64,000 nucleotides of DNA, taken from [Clostridium] leptum DSM 753 (GTDB lineage Bacteria; Bacillota; Clostridia; Oscillospirales; Acutalibacteraceae). The stretch is from the NCBI GenBank assembly GCA_000154345.1, contig DS480347.1, forward strand, positions 62,001-126,000, in the 5' to 3' direction. Made by a program: the position numbers and the translations under genes. This document shows positions 41,853 to 50,505 of the stretch, one piece after another. Position 1 is the stretch's first letter. Every line of letters starts with the position of its first letter. The notes beneath the pieces are model-generated. The model was given only the letters and a program-made list of their open reading frames with translations. It searched no databases and had not been told where the DNA came from.

Positions 41853-42377
41853 CTTCCTTCACTTCGTCTTTCTATGGCTTATGTCCCGATTATACCACAA
41901 AATGGGAACCGTGACAGCGGGTTCCTTCCTTCGTTTTGGATAAATTACAGAAGGGATTTATGTTGTTTTCGCAGAAAAATCAAGAAAACATGAGTAACTT
42001 AATAGAACCGAACTATTATTACAAATAATTATTATTTGTGGCAGAAGAATTGGGAAAACGTCGTTTTTAAGAGACTTTCTGTACTAGAATTTTTGGAAAA
42101 GTATTTAAAAATGACTTCGATAAGCCTGTTATCAATTCATTTTCACAATGTTATCGTGGCCTTTTTATCCACTACATCCTAAGCACAAAAAGAGAAGGAG
42201 CCTGGTTCCTTCTCTTTTTTCTCTGTTTACTTGACCAGGGGAGGCACATATTATTTGTTATGGTTAGGATTTTTTAATATTCCGTGCCTTCTCTGCCTTT
42301 TCAACTGATTCTTCTGTATATGTTGATTGTGATGCTGGTTCTTTAATCGTCAAAGATACGAATTATAGGAAGATTGA
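41853..42377. other. AT-rich gap with one terminator
   Basis: No convincing gene is seen in this 525-base stretch. It holds the terminator at 42187-42220 and otherwise low-complexity AT-rich sequence, probably remains of deleted genes. Confidence 0.5.
42187..42220 (+). terminator. Orphan Rho-independent terminator
   Basis: AAAAAGAGAAGGA (42187-42199) pairs perfectly with TCCTTCTCTTTTT (42207-42219). No intact upstream gene on the plus strand is visible. Confidence 0.85.
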
Positions 42378-42668
42378 GTAATATGGTTAGCATCAGGTGG
42401 ATATGCTAAAAGGGCCTCTACACTATCGCAAAACTATCTCTCATCCATAGAAAGAGGATTAAGTTTTCCAAGTCCAGGGAAATTGGTTTTAATTATTGAT
42501 GAACTCGATATTTCGGCGGATCAATTATTTGAAGATGTAATTAAAAATTCCGTTCAAATGAAAAGTTCCTTATTATCAGAAAAGATTCAACATTTACCCA
42601 TTGATGTACAAAAGTTTATTTTATCGGTGTTAGCTGTTCTGATCCAAGAAATAGAAAAAAGATTTTGA
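42378..42668 (+). pseudogene. XRE-type helix-turn-helix regulator lacking its N-terminus
   Basis: The frame reads YAKRASTLSQNYLSSIERGL, then SFPSPGKLVLIIDELDISAD and on to FILSVLAVLIQEIEKRF. The SQNYLSSIERG part is the second half of an XRE HTH, and LDISADQLFEDV is the usual ending. The first two helices and the start codon are missing. Confidence 0.6.
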
Positions 42669-42672
42669 ATGC

Positions 42673-42896
42673 ATGGAGAAACTAATTATGGCTATGAAGA
42701 ACCAAATGCAAGAAAAACCTATTGATTTAATGGAAGGCTTTGTTGACGGAAAACTTGTTTCCGTAGCGAAGGGGTATCGCTTATCGAAGTATGGCAGGCT
42801 GATAAAGAGCCGCCACTAGGTACTATTGCATATAGGAGGCTTTCCCCGGAAGAATATAAAGAAGTCGAAAAGTTTCTTAAAAACAGTACTCAATGA
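42673..42896 (+). pseudogene. Small gene with an internal frameshift
   Basis: From ATG 42673 the frame reads MEKLIMAMKNQMQEKP to VDGKLVSVAKG. It then shifts near 42770 to GVSLIEVWQADKEPPLGTIA and ends YKEVEKFLKNSTQ at 42896. The two halves are likely one short protein. I do not recognise the family. It follows the HTH remnant by four bases. Confidence 0.5.
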
Positions 42897-42901
42897 AGGC
42901 G

Positions 42902-42932
42902 AAAGCAGAGGTTATGCACTCTGCTTTTTTTC
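42902..42932 (+). terminator. Terminator after the small broken gene
   Basis: AAAGCAGAG (42902-42910) pairs with CTCTGCTTT (42919-42927), followed by TTTTT. Confidence 0.88.
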
Positions 42933-43151
42933 TTTACTTGGAAGTGATTCCAGGTAAAGAAAAAAGGGGCCGTTCGACACCCCGGTGGTATATCCAAGTT
43001 TTACAGAAGGTAAAGCTGCCTGTCACAGGTTTCAGTTATGCTTTGCTATTATTTGTGGATAATAGCTCCTATGCCAGTTGATACAAGGTCTGTCAAGGGG
43101 CCTTTCTGCAGAAGTTACGGATTATTCCGTAAAATATGTGAGTAAAACCGT

Positions 43152-43185
43152 TTAGGGCAGTTCTATTAAGCAAGAACTGCCCTAA
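43152..43185. terminator. Hairpin downstream of the trp operon
   Basis: TTAGGGCAGTTCT (43152-43164) pairs perfectly with AGAACTGCCCTAA (43173-43185). It lies 40 bases past the trpA stop on the minus strand; the T run there is weak. Confidence 0.75.
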
Positions 43186-43225
43186 CTATGTTTTTGCTTT
43201 TTCTTGGTACATAAATATAACAAAT

Positions 43226-43996
43226 TTACCTCATGGCATCCTTCATTGATTTTATATATTTGCCTATATGATTCGGCGCCTCTTTACCGTATTTTTCAAG
43301 CAGCTTTATAATAGCCGAACCGACGATTGCACCGTCAGCAATATCCGCCATTTTCTTTGCCTGCTCCGGTGTGGAAATACCAAACCCAATCGCGCAAGGT
43401 ATACCGGTATTTTCTCTTACCACTTTCACAATAGAAGTAAGGTCTGTCTTGATTTCGCTTCTCGTACCCGTAACGCCGAGACTGGAAACGATATATAAGA
43501 AACCTTCTGCTTCTTTTGCGATCATGGCAATGCGGTTTTCAGACGTCGGTGCAATTAATGACACTAAATCAACACCATACTTGTGGCAAAGCGGCAAAAA
43601 TTCTTCTTTTTCCTCAAACGGCAAATCTGGCAGAATGAGGCCATCAATTTCAATATTCTTACAGGTGGATATAAATTTTTCTGCGCCATAGGAGAACACC
43701 ACATTGGAATAAGTCATGAAAACCATCGGCACTTTTACATCATAGCGAAGTTTTTTGACAAATGCGAATATTTTATCTGTCGTAACGCCTCCGTTCAGCG
43801 CCCTAATGTTTGCTTCCTGAATAACAGGTCCTTCGGCAGTTGGATCGGAGAACGGGATACCAAGCTCAATGAGATCCGCACCGTTTTCTACAGCGGCACG
43901 GATAGCGGCGGCTGTCGTTTCCAGATCAGGGTCACCGCAAGTGATAAAGGCGATAAACGCCTTGCCGTTTTCAAATGCTTTTTTGATGTTACTCAT
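43226..43996 (-). CDS. trpA: Tryptophan synthase alpha subunit
   Basis: Cleaves indole-3-glycerol phosphate to indole and glyceraldehyde-3-phosphate. The 256-residue TIM barrel has ADLIELGIPFSDPTAEGPVI with the catalytic Glu (near residue 40) and LILPDLPFEEKEEF with the catalytic Asp. GTRSEIKTDL and GFGISTPEQ form the phosphate site. The ATG at 43996 follows GGGAGG and overlaps the trpB stop by 8 bases. It is the last gene of the operon. Confidence 0.96.
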   Translation of the reverse strand: MSNIKKAFENGKAFIAFITCGDPDLETTAAAIRAAVENGADLIELGIPFSDPTAEGPVIQEANIRALNGGVTTDKIFAFVKKLRYDVKVPMVFMTYSNVVFSYGAEKFISTCKNIEIDGLILPDLPFEEKEEFLPLCHKYGVDLVSLIAPTSENRIAMIAKEAEGFLYIVSSLGVTGTRSEIKTDLTSIVKVVRENTGIPCAIGFGISTPEQAKKMADIADGAIVGSAIIKLLEKYGKEAPNHIGKYIKSMKDAMR

Positions 43997-45179
43997 GAAG
44001 ATCCTCCCCTCTGTAACGGGCAATGGCTGCACAGTCCTTGTCGCCTCTGCCGGATATGGTAATTACGATGATTTGGCCTTTATCCATTGCCGGCGCGAGC
44101 TTCATTGCGTGAGCAACAGCGTGAGCCGATTCGATGGCGGGAATAATGCCTTCGGTCTTGGCCAGATATTCAAATGCGTTTACCGCTTCATCATCGGTTA
44201 CAGGCACATATTCCGCTCTGCCAATATCATGCAGGTGAGCGTGCTCGGGGCCGACGCCGGGGTAGTCCAGCCCAGCTGAGATAGAATAAACGGGAGCGAT
44301 CTGACCGTATTCATCCTGACAGAAATATGACTTCATACCATGGAAGATTCCTACTCTACCAGTGGCAATGGTTGCCGCCGTTTCAAAGGTATCAATACCT
44401 CTGCCTGCCGCTTCGCAGCCGATCAGGCGAACGCCCTTATCGCCTATGAAATGATAAAAGCTGCCAATGGCATTGGAGCCGCCGCCGACACAAGCGATGA
44501 CCGCATCGGGCAGTCTGCCTTCTTTCTCTTGGATCTGCTCCTTGATTTCTTTAGAAATAACCGCTTGAAAATCACGAACGATAGTAGGGAATGGATGCGG
44601 CCCCATAACAGAACCAAGACAGTAGTGCGTATCGCTGATCCGGGAAGTCCACTCACGCATCGCTTCGGATACAGCGTCCTTTAAGGTGGCTGTGCCTGTC
44701 CTCACAGGAATGACCTCAGCGCCAAGCAAACGCATACGGTACACATTAAGCGCCTGACGGACAGTATCTTCCTCGCCCATAAAGACCACGCATTCCATTC
44801 CCATCAGTGCGGCGGCGGTTGCCGTGGCCACACCATGCTGACCGGCTCCGGTTTCAGCAATCAGACGCGTTTTGCCCATCTTCTTTGCGAGAAGCGCCTG
44901 GCCGAGAACATTATTGATCTTATGTGCCCCGGTGTGGTTTAGATCCTCACGTTTGAGGTAAATTTTTGCACCCCCGAGGTCTTTTGTCATTTTCGCAGCG
45001 AAATACAGCCTTGAAGGCCTGCCTGCGTATTCGTTGAAAAGTTGGGTAAGCTCTCTGTTAAATCCGGGATCGTTTTTATAATGGTTATACGCTTCTTCCA
45101 GTTCAATGACGGCGTTCATCAGCGTTTCGGGAATATACTGACCGCCGTGAATACCGAAGCGCCCGTTTGGGTTTGTCAT
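43989..45179 (-). CDS. trpB: Tryptophan synthase beta subunit
   Basis: PLP-dependent condensation of indole with serine. The 396-residue protein has the PLP lysine in NHTGAHKINNVLGQALLA (near residue 83) and ETGAGQHGVATATAAAL. The phosphate-cup motif is CVGGGSNAIGSFYHF. VGPEHAHLHDIGRAEYV is intact. It overlaps trpF by 4 bases (ATGA). It is the standard TrpB1 type that partners with TrpA. Confidence 0.97.
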   Translation of the reverse strand: MTNPNGRFGIHGGQYIPETLMNAVIELEEAYNHYKNDPGFNRELTQLFNEYAGRPSRLYFAAKMTKDLGGAKIYLKREDLNHTGAHKINNVLGQALLAKKMGKTRLIAETGAGQHGVATATAAALMGMECVVFMGEEDTVRQALNVYRMRLLGAEVIPVRTGTATLKDAVSEAMREWTSRISDTHYCLGSVMGPHPFPTIVRDFQAVISKEIKEQIQEKEGRLPDAVIACVGGGSNAIGSFYHFIGDKGVRLIGCEAAGRGIDTFETAATIATGRVGIFHGMKSYFCQDEYGQIAPVYSISAGLDYPGVGPEHAHLHDIGRAEYVPVTDDEAVNAFEYLAKTEGIIPAIESAHAVAHAMKLAPAMDKGQIIVITISGRGDKDCAAIARYRGEDLHE

Positions 45180-45784
45180 AATCCAGCTTCCTTTCTGACA
45201 GCGGCAATGAATGCCGCCATTTTTGTTTTATCTTTTACTCCATCGGTTTCAATTCCTGAGCTGACATCCACTGCAAATGGATAGAGTGCTTTAACTGCAC
45301 TCGCCGCATTGCGGGCATCAAGCCCTCCGGCGAGAAAATACGGTCTTCTGATGCTTTTCACGAACCCCCAATCGAATACTTCCCCCGTACCTGCACCGGA
45401 ATCAAGAAGGATATAATCCGCCGTACTTTGTTCCGCGATTTTTATATCCTTTACAGTTTTAATGCGAAAAGCCTTGATGATTTTCTTATCCGTGAGCAGC
45501 CGCAACTGTGCAATATAATCTTCATCCTCGTCACCGTGAAGCTGTGCTATGTCGATAATGTCATCCTGCAGCAGCTTCGCAATATTTTGCGGATCTTCAT
45601 TTACAAACACACCGACTGCCTGTATCTCGGACGAAAGCCGGCTTTTCAGCTCTGCCGCTTTTTCGTATGTTACATAACGCCTGCTTTTCGGTGCAAACAC
45701 GAATCCAATGTAGTCCGGCTTCAATTCGTTTGCATTCTCTATATCACAAGTTCGGGAAAGTCCGCAAAATTTAATCTTCGTCAT
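45176..45784 (-). CDS. trpF: Phosphoribosylanthranilate isomerase
   Basis: Amadori rearrangement of N-(5'-phosphoribosyl)anthranilate. The 202-residue barrel begins KIKFCGLSRTCDIENANELK, with the catalytic Cys, then ADYILLDSGAGTGEVFDWG with the catalytic Asp. FLAGGLDARNAASAV and AVDVSSGIETDGVKD form the phosphate site. It overlaps both neighbours by 4 bases. Confidence 0.95.
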   Translation of the reverse strand: MTKIKFCGLSRTCDIENANELKPDYIGFVFAPKSRRYVTYEKAAELKSRLSSEIQAVGVFVNEDPQNIAKLLQDDIIDIAQLHGDEDEDYIAQLRLLTDKKIIKAFRIKTVKDIKIAEQSTADYILLDSGAGTGEVFDWGFVKSIRRPYFLAGGLDARNAASAVKALYPFAVDVSSGIETDGVKDKTKMAAFIAAVRKEAGL

Positions 45785-46563
45785 ATTGTACCCCGCAGTT
45801 CATCAAGCTTGGTTTTTTTGTCGGGTGCCCGCATAAGGACTTCGCCAATCAAAACAGCATCCACACCGATTTCACGGAGCTTTGATATATCTTCCGCACT
45901 GCTTACCCCACTTTCGGAAACAAACAGCATATCACGGGGGATTAGTTCTCTGAGCCTGCGGCTATTGTCCGTATCTACGGAAAAGTCTTTCAGGTTCCGG
46001 TTATTGACGCCGACGATGCGTGCTCCTGCATGAAGTGCGGTTTGTACTTCGTTTTCATCATGCGTTTCAACCAATGCGGATAATCCGAGTTCATCACAAA
46101 TGCTGATATATGATTTGATTTGTTCCTCACTTAAAATAGAACAGATCAGCAGCACCGCCGATGCACCAAGGACCTTTGCCTCGTAGATCATATATTCATC
46201 TACTGTGAAGTCCTTCCGCAGACAGGGGATGGATACAGCGGAGGTAATTTCACGGAGGTATTCGTCACTGCCTAAAAACCATTTCGGTTCTGTCAGCACG
46301 GAAATACAGTCCGCTCCCGCCGCTTCGTACTCCTTTGCAATTCGCAGATATGGAAAATCGGGAGCGATGAGCCCTTTTGAGGGAGACGCCTTTTTGCACT
46401 CACAGATAAAGGAAACCCCCGGCTTTCTCAGTGCGTTTTCAAAAGCAAAGGAGCCTTTGGGGCGGGATAAGGCTTGCCGCCTGATTTCTTCGGGCGGTAT
46501 TTTCTTTTTCGCCTCAGCCGCACGTTCCCTGGCGTGTTCGGCAAGCTGATCGAGAATGGTCAT
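45781..46563 (-). CDS. trpC: Indole-3-glycerol phosphate synthase
   Basis: Closes the indole ring. The 260-residue barrel has FICECKKASPSKGLIAPDFP (near residue 53, catalytic Glu/Lys and Ser), then CISVLTEPKWFLGS and VGVNNRNLKDFSVD. ESGVSSAEDI and VLIGEVLMRA are the phosphate-site elements. It overlaps trpD and trpF by 4 bases each. Confidence 0.96.
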   Translation of the reverse strand: MTILDQLAEHARERAAEAKKKIPPEEIRRQALSRPKGSFAFENALRKPGVSFICECKKASPSKGLIAPDFPYLRIAKEYEAAGADCISVLTEPKWFLGSDEYLREITSAVSIPCLRKDFTVDEYMIYEAKVLGASAVLLICSILSEEQIKSYISICDELGLSALVETHDENEVQTALHAGARIVGVNNRNLKDFSVDTDNSRRLRELIPRDMLFVSESGVSSAEDISKLREIGVDAVLIGEVLMRAPDKKTKLDELRGTI

Positions 46564-47600
46564 GCTGTCACCTCCGCCGAATCGGGACGGTTGCTGACTT
46601 CGATCAGTTTGTGCAATGTCCCAAGCGCCTTACCGGAATCAATCATCTCTGCGGCAAGTACGATTCCTTCTTTCAGGCTGTCAGCCTTACCGCCTATATA
46701 GAGTGCGGCACCAGCATTCATAAGAACAGCATTTCTCTTATGACCCTTTTCACCGTTTAAGATTGCAAGCGTAATTTTAGCATTTTCTTTGGGTGTGCCG
46801 CCCTTTAAATCCTCTTTGGTGCAGCATTCAAAACCGAAGTCTTCTGGAGTGATAACGGAGGATTTGAACCAACCGTCTTTAATTTCGCAGATCGTAGTCG
46901 GTGCGCTCATGGAAATCTCATCCAGCTTATCCTGGCCGTACACCACCATGCCCCGCTTGATTCCGAGGCTGATCAGAACCTGTGCCAGCGGTTCAACCAG
47001 ATAATCGTCATACACGCCGAGAAGCTGCATAGAAGGTGTACCTGGATTTGTCAGCGGACCAAGAATGTTGAACACGGTGCGAAAACCAAGTTCCTTGCGG
47101 ATAGCGCCCACATACTTCATAGATGTATGATACTTCTGTGCGAAGAAAAAGCACATACCAGCATCATTCAAAAGCTCGATACATTTTGCGGGGCTTTGCT
47201 GAATGTTTACGCCAAGAGCTTCCAGACAATCTGCCGTTCCGCACTGGGAGGATGCGGCTCTGTTGCCATGCTTTGCGACTTTCATACCGCCTGCGGCTGC
47301 AACGAGCGCAGAGGTCGTGGAAATATTGAAGCTGTGCGCATTATCGCCTCCAGTTCCAACGATTTCAAAGAGCTCCATCCCGGTTTCCACCTTGGTAGCA
47401 TGTGCTCGCATCGCCGCCGCACAACCTGCGATTTCATCTGTTGTTTCCGCTCTGGCGCTTTTGGTAGACAGAGCCGCAAGGAATGCGGCATTCTGTGTCG
47501 GGGTGGTTTCACCGCTCATAATTTCGTTCATGACGGTGTATGCCTCATCATAGGTGAGGTCTTCTTTATTTACAATCTTTACAATTGCTTCTTTAATCAT
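46560..47600 (-). CDS. trpD: Anthranilate phosphoribosyltransferase
   Basis: Transfers phosphoribose from PRPP to anthranilate. The 346-residue protein has the PRPP/Mg motif GTGGDNAHSFNISTTSALVA (near residue 81), KHGNRAASSQCGTADCLEAL (anthranilate site) and GPLTNPG. It is separate from trpG, unlike the fused TrpGD of enterobacteria. The start lies 3 bases after the trpG stop. Confidence 0.96.
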   Translation of the reverse strand: MIKEAIVKIVNKEDLTYDEAYTVMNEIMSGETTPTQNAAFLAALSTKSARAETTDEIAGCAAAMRAHATKVETGMELFEIVGTGGDNAHSFNISTTSALVAAAGGMKVAKHGNRAASSQCGTADCLEALGVNIQQSPAKCIELLNDAGMCFFFAQKYHTSMKYVGAIRKELGFRTVFNILGPLTNPGTPSMQLLGVYDDYLVEPLAQVLISLGIKRGMVVYGQDKLDEISMSAPTTICEIKDGWFKSSVITPEDFGFECCTKEDLKGGTPKENAKITLAILNGEKGHKRNAVLMNAGAALYIGGKADSLKEGIVLAAEMIDSGKALGTLHKLIEVSNRPDSAEVTA

Positions 47601-47603
47601 GAC

Positions 47604-48173
47604 TCAGATCTCCTTTATGAAATTATACAGCATCTGCTTACCTTCCGGTGTCATAATGGATTCGGGATGGAACTGTACGCCGTAGATCGGATATTCCTTG
47701 TGCTGTACCGCCATCACTTCGCCATCGGCGGTGAGGGCAGTGATTTTCAGGCATTTAGGAATCGTGTCGGCATCTGCCGCAAGGGAATGATACCGTGCGA
47801 CAGGCGCAGCATCAGGACAGCCTTTGAATAACGGGCAATCTGTGTCAAATTTTACATTCGACTGTTTTCCGTGCATTAGTTCCTTTGCATAGGTAACGGT
47901 CGTACCGAACGCCGCACAAATTGCCTGATGGCCGAGGCAAACCCCAAGAACAGGGATGTCCCTTCCGAGTGTTTTTACAGCCTCGATAATGATTCCGGCA
48001 TCTTCCGGTCTGCCTGGGCCAGGGGAGAGAATAATGCGGGATGGGTTTAATTTCTTAATTTCTTCTATCGTCATTTCGTCGTTGCGGATGATTTTGATAT
48101 CTGGTTCGATCTCACCAATCAGTTGAAAGAGATTATAGGAAAAGCTATCGTAGTTATCTATCAGAAGAATCAT
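47604..48173 (-). CDS. trpG: Anthranilate synthase component II (glutamine amidotransferase)
   Basis: Supplies ammonia to TrpE. The 189-residue class I amidotransferase opens ILLIDNYDSFSYNLFQLIGE. It has ILSPGPGRPEDAG, the nucleophile Cys in VLGVCLGHQAI (near 81) and the His/Glu pair in GVQFHPESIMT (near 170). The ATG at 48173 overlaps the trpE stop (ATGA). It may also serve folate biosynthesis, since no separate pabA is visible here. Confidence 0.95.
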   Translation of the reverse strand: MILLIDNYDSFSYNLFQLIGEIEPDIKIIRNDEMTIEEIKKLNPSRIILSPGPGRPEDAGIIIEAVKTLGRDIPVLGVCLGHQAICAAFGTTVTYAKELMHGKQSNVKFDTDCPLFKGCPDAAPVARYHSLAADADTIPKCLKITALTADGEVMAVQHKEYPIYGVQFHPESIMTPEGKQMLYNFIKEI

Positions 48174-49636
48174 GATTCCGCCTCCTGTGCAAGTTCTAAT
48201 GCTTTCAGTGAAGATTTGGCTTTGTTCAGGCATTCTTCAAATTCCTTTTCGGGTATGGAATCCGCCACGATCCCGGCTCCGCTTCTCACAAATACCTTAC
48301 CGTTTTTCTTATAGGCAATCCGAATGGCAATACAGGTATCCATATTCCCTGTAAAGTCGATATAGCCAATGGCACCGCCATAGATGCCGCGTTTGTTGTT
48401 TTCAAGTTCTCCAATTAACTGGCAAGCTCTGATCTTCGGAGCACCGGAAAGTGTTCCGGCAGGTAATACCGCTTCAATGGCGTCCAGCGCATCATGGTTT
48501 TCGCTGATTTCACCACGCACCGTAGAGCCGATGTGCATAACATGAGAAAAACGCTCAATAGAATGGAACTTTTCGACCTGTACCGTACCAAACTTGCTTA
48601 TTTTGCCGAGATCGTTTCGTCCCAAATCGACCAGCATATTGTGTTCGGCCAGTTCTTTTTCGTCGGCAAGCAGTTGTGCTTCAAGCGCTTTGTCTTCCTC
48701 TGCGGTTCTGCCTCTCGGTCTTGTCCCTGCAAGCGGGAAAGTGTGCAGCACACCATTTTCCAGCTTTACCAGAGTTTCGGGAGATGCCCCTGCAACCTCT
48801 ACGTCTGTTCCTGAAAAATAAAACATATATGGTGACGGATTGAGGGTGCGAAGCACACGGTAGGTATTCAGGAGACTTCCCTCAAAAGGCGCGCACAGTC
48901 GGTTCGACAGCACAATCTGGAAAATATCCCCCTCACGGATATGGCGCTTTGCCTTCTCAACCATGCTGCAGAACTGCTTTTTGTCAAACAACGGCGTAAC
49001 ATCGCCAAGCAGTTTGCCGCCCGGTTCATTCTTTTTTTCGCCGTGGCGGAGAAGCTCTGCGAGCTGACGGAGTTCCATAACCGCTTTGTTATAACCGGTT
49101 TCCGGCTCATCCAGCGGCATATTTACGATGAGAATAATTTTCTGCCGGAGATGATCAAATGCGATCACTTTATCAAAGAGCATCAAATCAACATCCTTAA
49201 ACGCCTCAGTATCTTCCACATCACATTTGACGGCCGGCTCGCTGTAGGTGAGATAATCATAGGAGAAGTATCCGACAAGACCGCCTGTAAAGGAAGGAAG
49301 ATAATCGAAACGGGGGCTTCTGTAACTGGCAAGAATTTGGCGGAGATAGCCGGACGGGCTATCCGTCTTGACCTTGAGATTGCCAATCTTCATCTCGCCG
49401 TCAATGCAAGTGATCTCCATTTTGGGATCAAATCCAAGGAAGGTATACCGTCCCCAGGTTTCATTTGCCTGCGCTGATTCCAGCATATAGCAGTGAGTGG
49501 ATACATTTTTCAATATCTTCATCGTTTCAATAGGTGTTGTGAAGTCGGAAAGGATTTCAAGGCTGACCGGCAATACGTTATAATGACCGGCTGCTGCGAT
49601 TTCTTTGACTTCAACAAAAGCTGGCTGAATTTTCAT
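48170..49636 (-). CDS. trpE: Anthranilate synthase component I
   Basis: Makes anthranilate from chorismate. The roughly 488-residue protein has the N-terminal feedback domain with LESAQANETWGRYTFLGFDP (tryptophan-binding LLES-like motif) and the chorismate core: GDIFQIVLSNRL, FPLAGTRPRGRT and TLSGAPKIRA. The ATG at 49636 follows GGAGGAAAGG by a short gap, and it overlaps the stop of a 35-codon leader ORF (ATGA), so it may be translationally coupled to it. Confidence 0.96.
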   Translation of the reverse strand: MKIQPAFVEVKEIAAAGHYNVLPVSLEILSDFTTPIETMKILKNVSTHCYMLESAQANETWGRYTFLGFDPKMEITCIDGEMKIGNLKVKTDSPSGYLRQILASYRSPRFDYLPSFTGGLVGYFSYDYLTYSEPAVKCDVEDTEAFKDVDLMLFDKVIAFDHLRQKIILIVNMPLDEPETGYNKAVMELRQLAELLRHGEKKNEPGGKLLGDVTPLFDKKQFCSMVEKAKRHIREGDIFQIVLSNRLCAPFEGSLLNTYRVLRTLNPSPYMFYFSGTDVEVAGASPETLVKLENGVLHTFPLAGTRPRGRTAEEDKALEAQLLADEKELAEHNMLVDLGRNDLGKISKFGTVQVEKFHSIERFSHVMHIGSTVRGEISENHDALDAIEAVLPAGTLSGAPKIRACQLIGELENNKRGIYGGAIGYIDFTGNMDTCIAIRIAYKKNGKVFVRSGAGIVADSIPEKEFEECLNKAKSSLKALELAQEAES

Positions 49637-49740
49637 AATCCTTTCCTCCAAAACAGGTAAAGTAAAGTTCGTGATTGATTAGGATGATTCAATTTCAATA
49701 TCCGGCGTACAGTGCGCCGCCAACATTTTGTATACAGCAT
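49633..49740 (-). CDS. Possible trp leader peptide coupled to trpE
   Basis: A 35-residue frame with a strong AGGAGG about seven bases ahead of its ATG at 49740. It begins MLYTKCWRRT and ends LLYLFWRKGL, so it has Trp codons at positions 7 and 32, and is basic. Its TGA overlaps the trpE ATG (ATGA). It lies after the two leader terminators, so it cannot be a classical attenuator peptide but could control trpE translation through coupling. Confidence 0.5.
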   Translation of the reverse strand: MLYTKCWRRTVRRILKLNHPNQSRTLLYLFWRKGL

Positions 49741-49760
49741 ATCGCAACCTCCTGAAACAA

Positions 49761-49803
49761 AGAAAAGACTCCTTTGAACTTCTGTCTCGCTCAAAGGAGT
49801 CTT
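49761..49803 (-). terminator. Second terminator in the trp leader
   Basis: AAGACTCCTTTGA (minus strand from 49803) pairs perfectly with TCAAAGGAGTCTT (to 49765), followed by TTTTC. It lies between the T-box terminator and the leader ORF. Confidence 0.85.
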
Positions 49804-49810
49804 ATAGAAC

Positions 49811-50090
49811 AAAAACGCCCTTGACAGAGATTTACGCTCTGTCAAGGACGAATAAAACATTTATCCGCGGTGCCACCTTGGTTCACGGTATGACCCGTGC
49901 GCTTAGCAGGATACCAACATATCCTCGGCAAATGACGTCTGCCTGCAACGTCGCAGAATACTCTGTGAGAATCACATTTGACTGCGCCCTCAGCGGTCCA
50001 TTTGACAACTTGTTTCTTGCCTGATTCTCAGCATCGCAGGCTCTCTGTAAAGGCATCATTGCCGTTATCTCCGCTTCAACGGTTTGAATA
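49811..50090 (-). ncRNA. T-box riboswitch, tryptophan type
   Basis: The T-box core AAGGTGGCACCGCGG is at 49879-49865 on the minus strand. Stem I begins near 50050 (AGAGAGCC). The specifier is most likely TGG at 50000-49998, within AATGGACCGCTGAG, which is the usual context, fitting uncharged tRNA-Trp. The T-box terminator CGTCCTTGACAGAG / CTCTGTCAAGGGCG with TTTTT lies at 49850-49811. Binding of uncharged tRNA-Trp should favour the antiterminator and trp transcription. Confidence 0.9.
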
Positions 50091-50104
50091 TTAAATTTTT
50101 TTGT

Positions 50105-50133
50105 ATTATATCAAACAAACTCTGAACTGTCAA
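50105..50133 (-). promoter_or_regulatory. trp operon promoter
   Basis: Minus strand TTGACA (50133-50128), 17 bases, TATAAT (50110-50105): perfect consensus. The leader from here to trpE is about 460 nt. Confidence 0.92.
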
Positions 50134-50472
50134 TAGGCATCCGAGTGACGCTACAGATAATTCGTATTTTTCTCTATTTATAAGCGGGAGCGCAGCTTTC
50201 AAAATACACTCCCATCGCTCCCAACTGTCTCTGCTTTTTTGTTCTGCTTCTGCTGTTTCAGCCGCAGATGTTTCCGGACAGAACGAGAGAAAAAGGGAAG
50301 TCTGCGTTGTCCAAAGTCCATTTGAAAGGCATAAAATTTATATTTTTATCTCAAATTAAGAAAATCTCTTGCAATTTTTTGAGAAAAGGTGTAACATTAT
50401 TTAATAAATAAAACCTCTGAGGGCAAAGGAACGGTATACTCTCGGAGGAGAAAATTATACTGGACTTTGAAT
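50134..50472. other. Gap between the trp promoter and the second surface-protein gene
   Basis: No convincing gene. It contains GGTATACTCTCGGAGGAGAAAA-like sequence near 50432-50455, with TATACT as a possible -10 for the surface protein. The rest is AT-rich and unremarkable. Confidence 0.4.
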
Positions 50473-50500
50473 CTCCTTCGAGAAAAAAGAAGGAGGTTTT
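50473..50500 (+). promoter_or_regulatory. Hairpin over the ribosome binding site of the second surface protein
   Basis: CTCCTTC (50473-50479) pairs with GAAGGAG (50489-50495), which contains the ribosome binding site, and GTTTTTT follows. It could be a terminator/attenuator or block translation. Confidence 0.55.
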
Positions 50501-50505
50501 TTATT

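Noticed and set aside
42893..43081. Small plus-strand frame after the broken small gene
   Set aside because: It starts inside a terminator hairpin and lacks any start signal.
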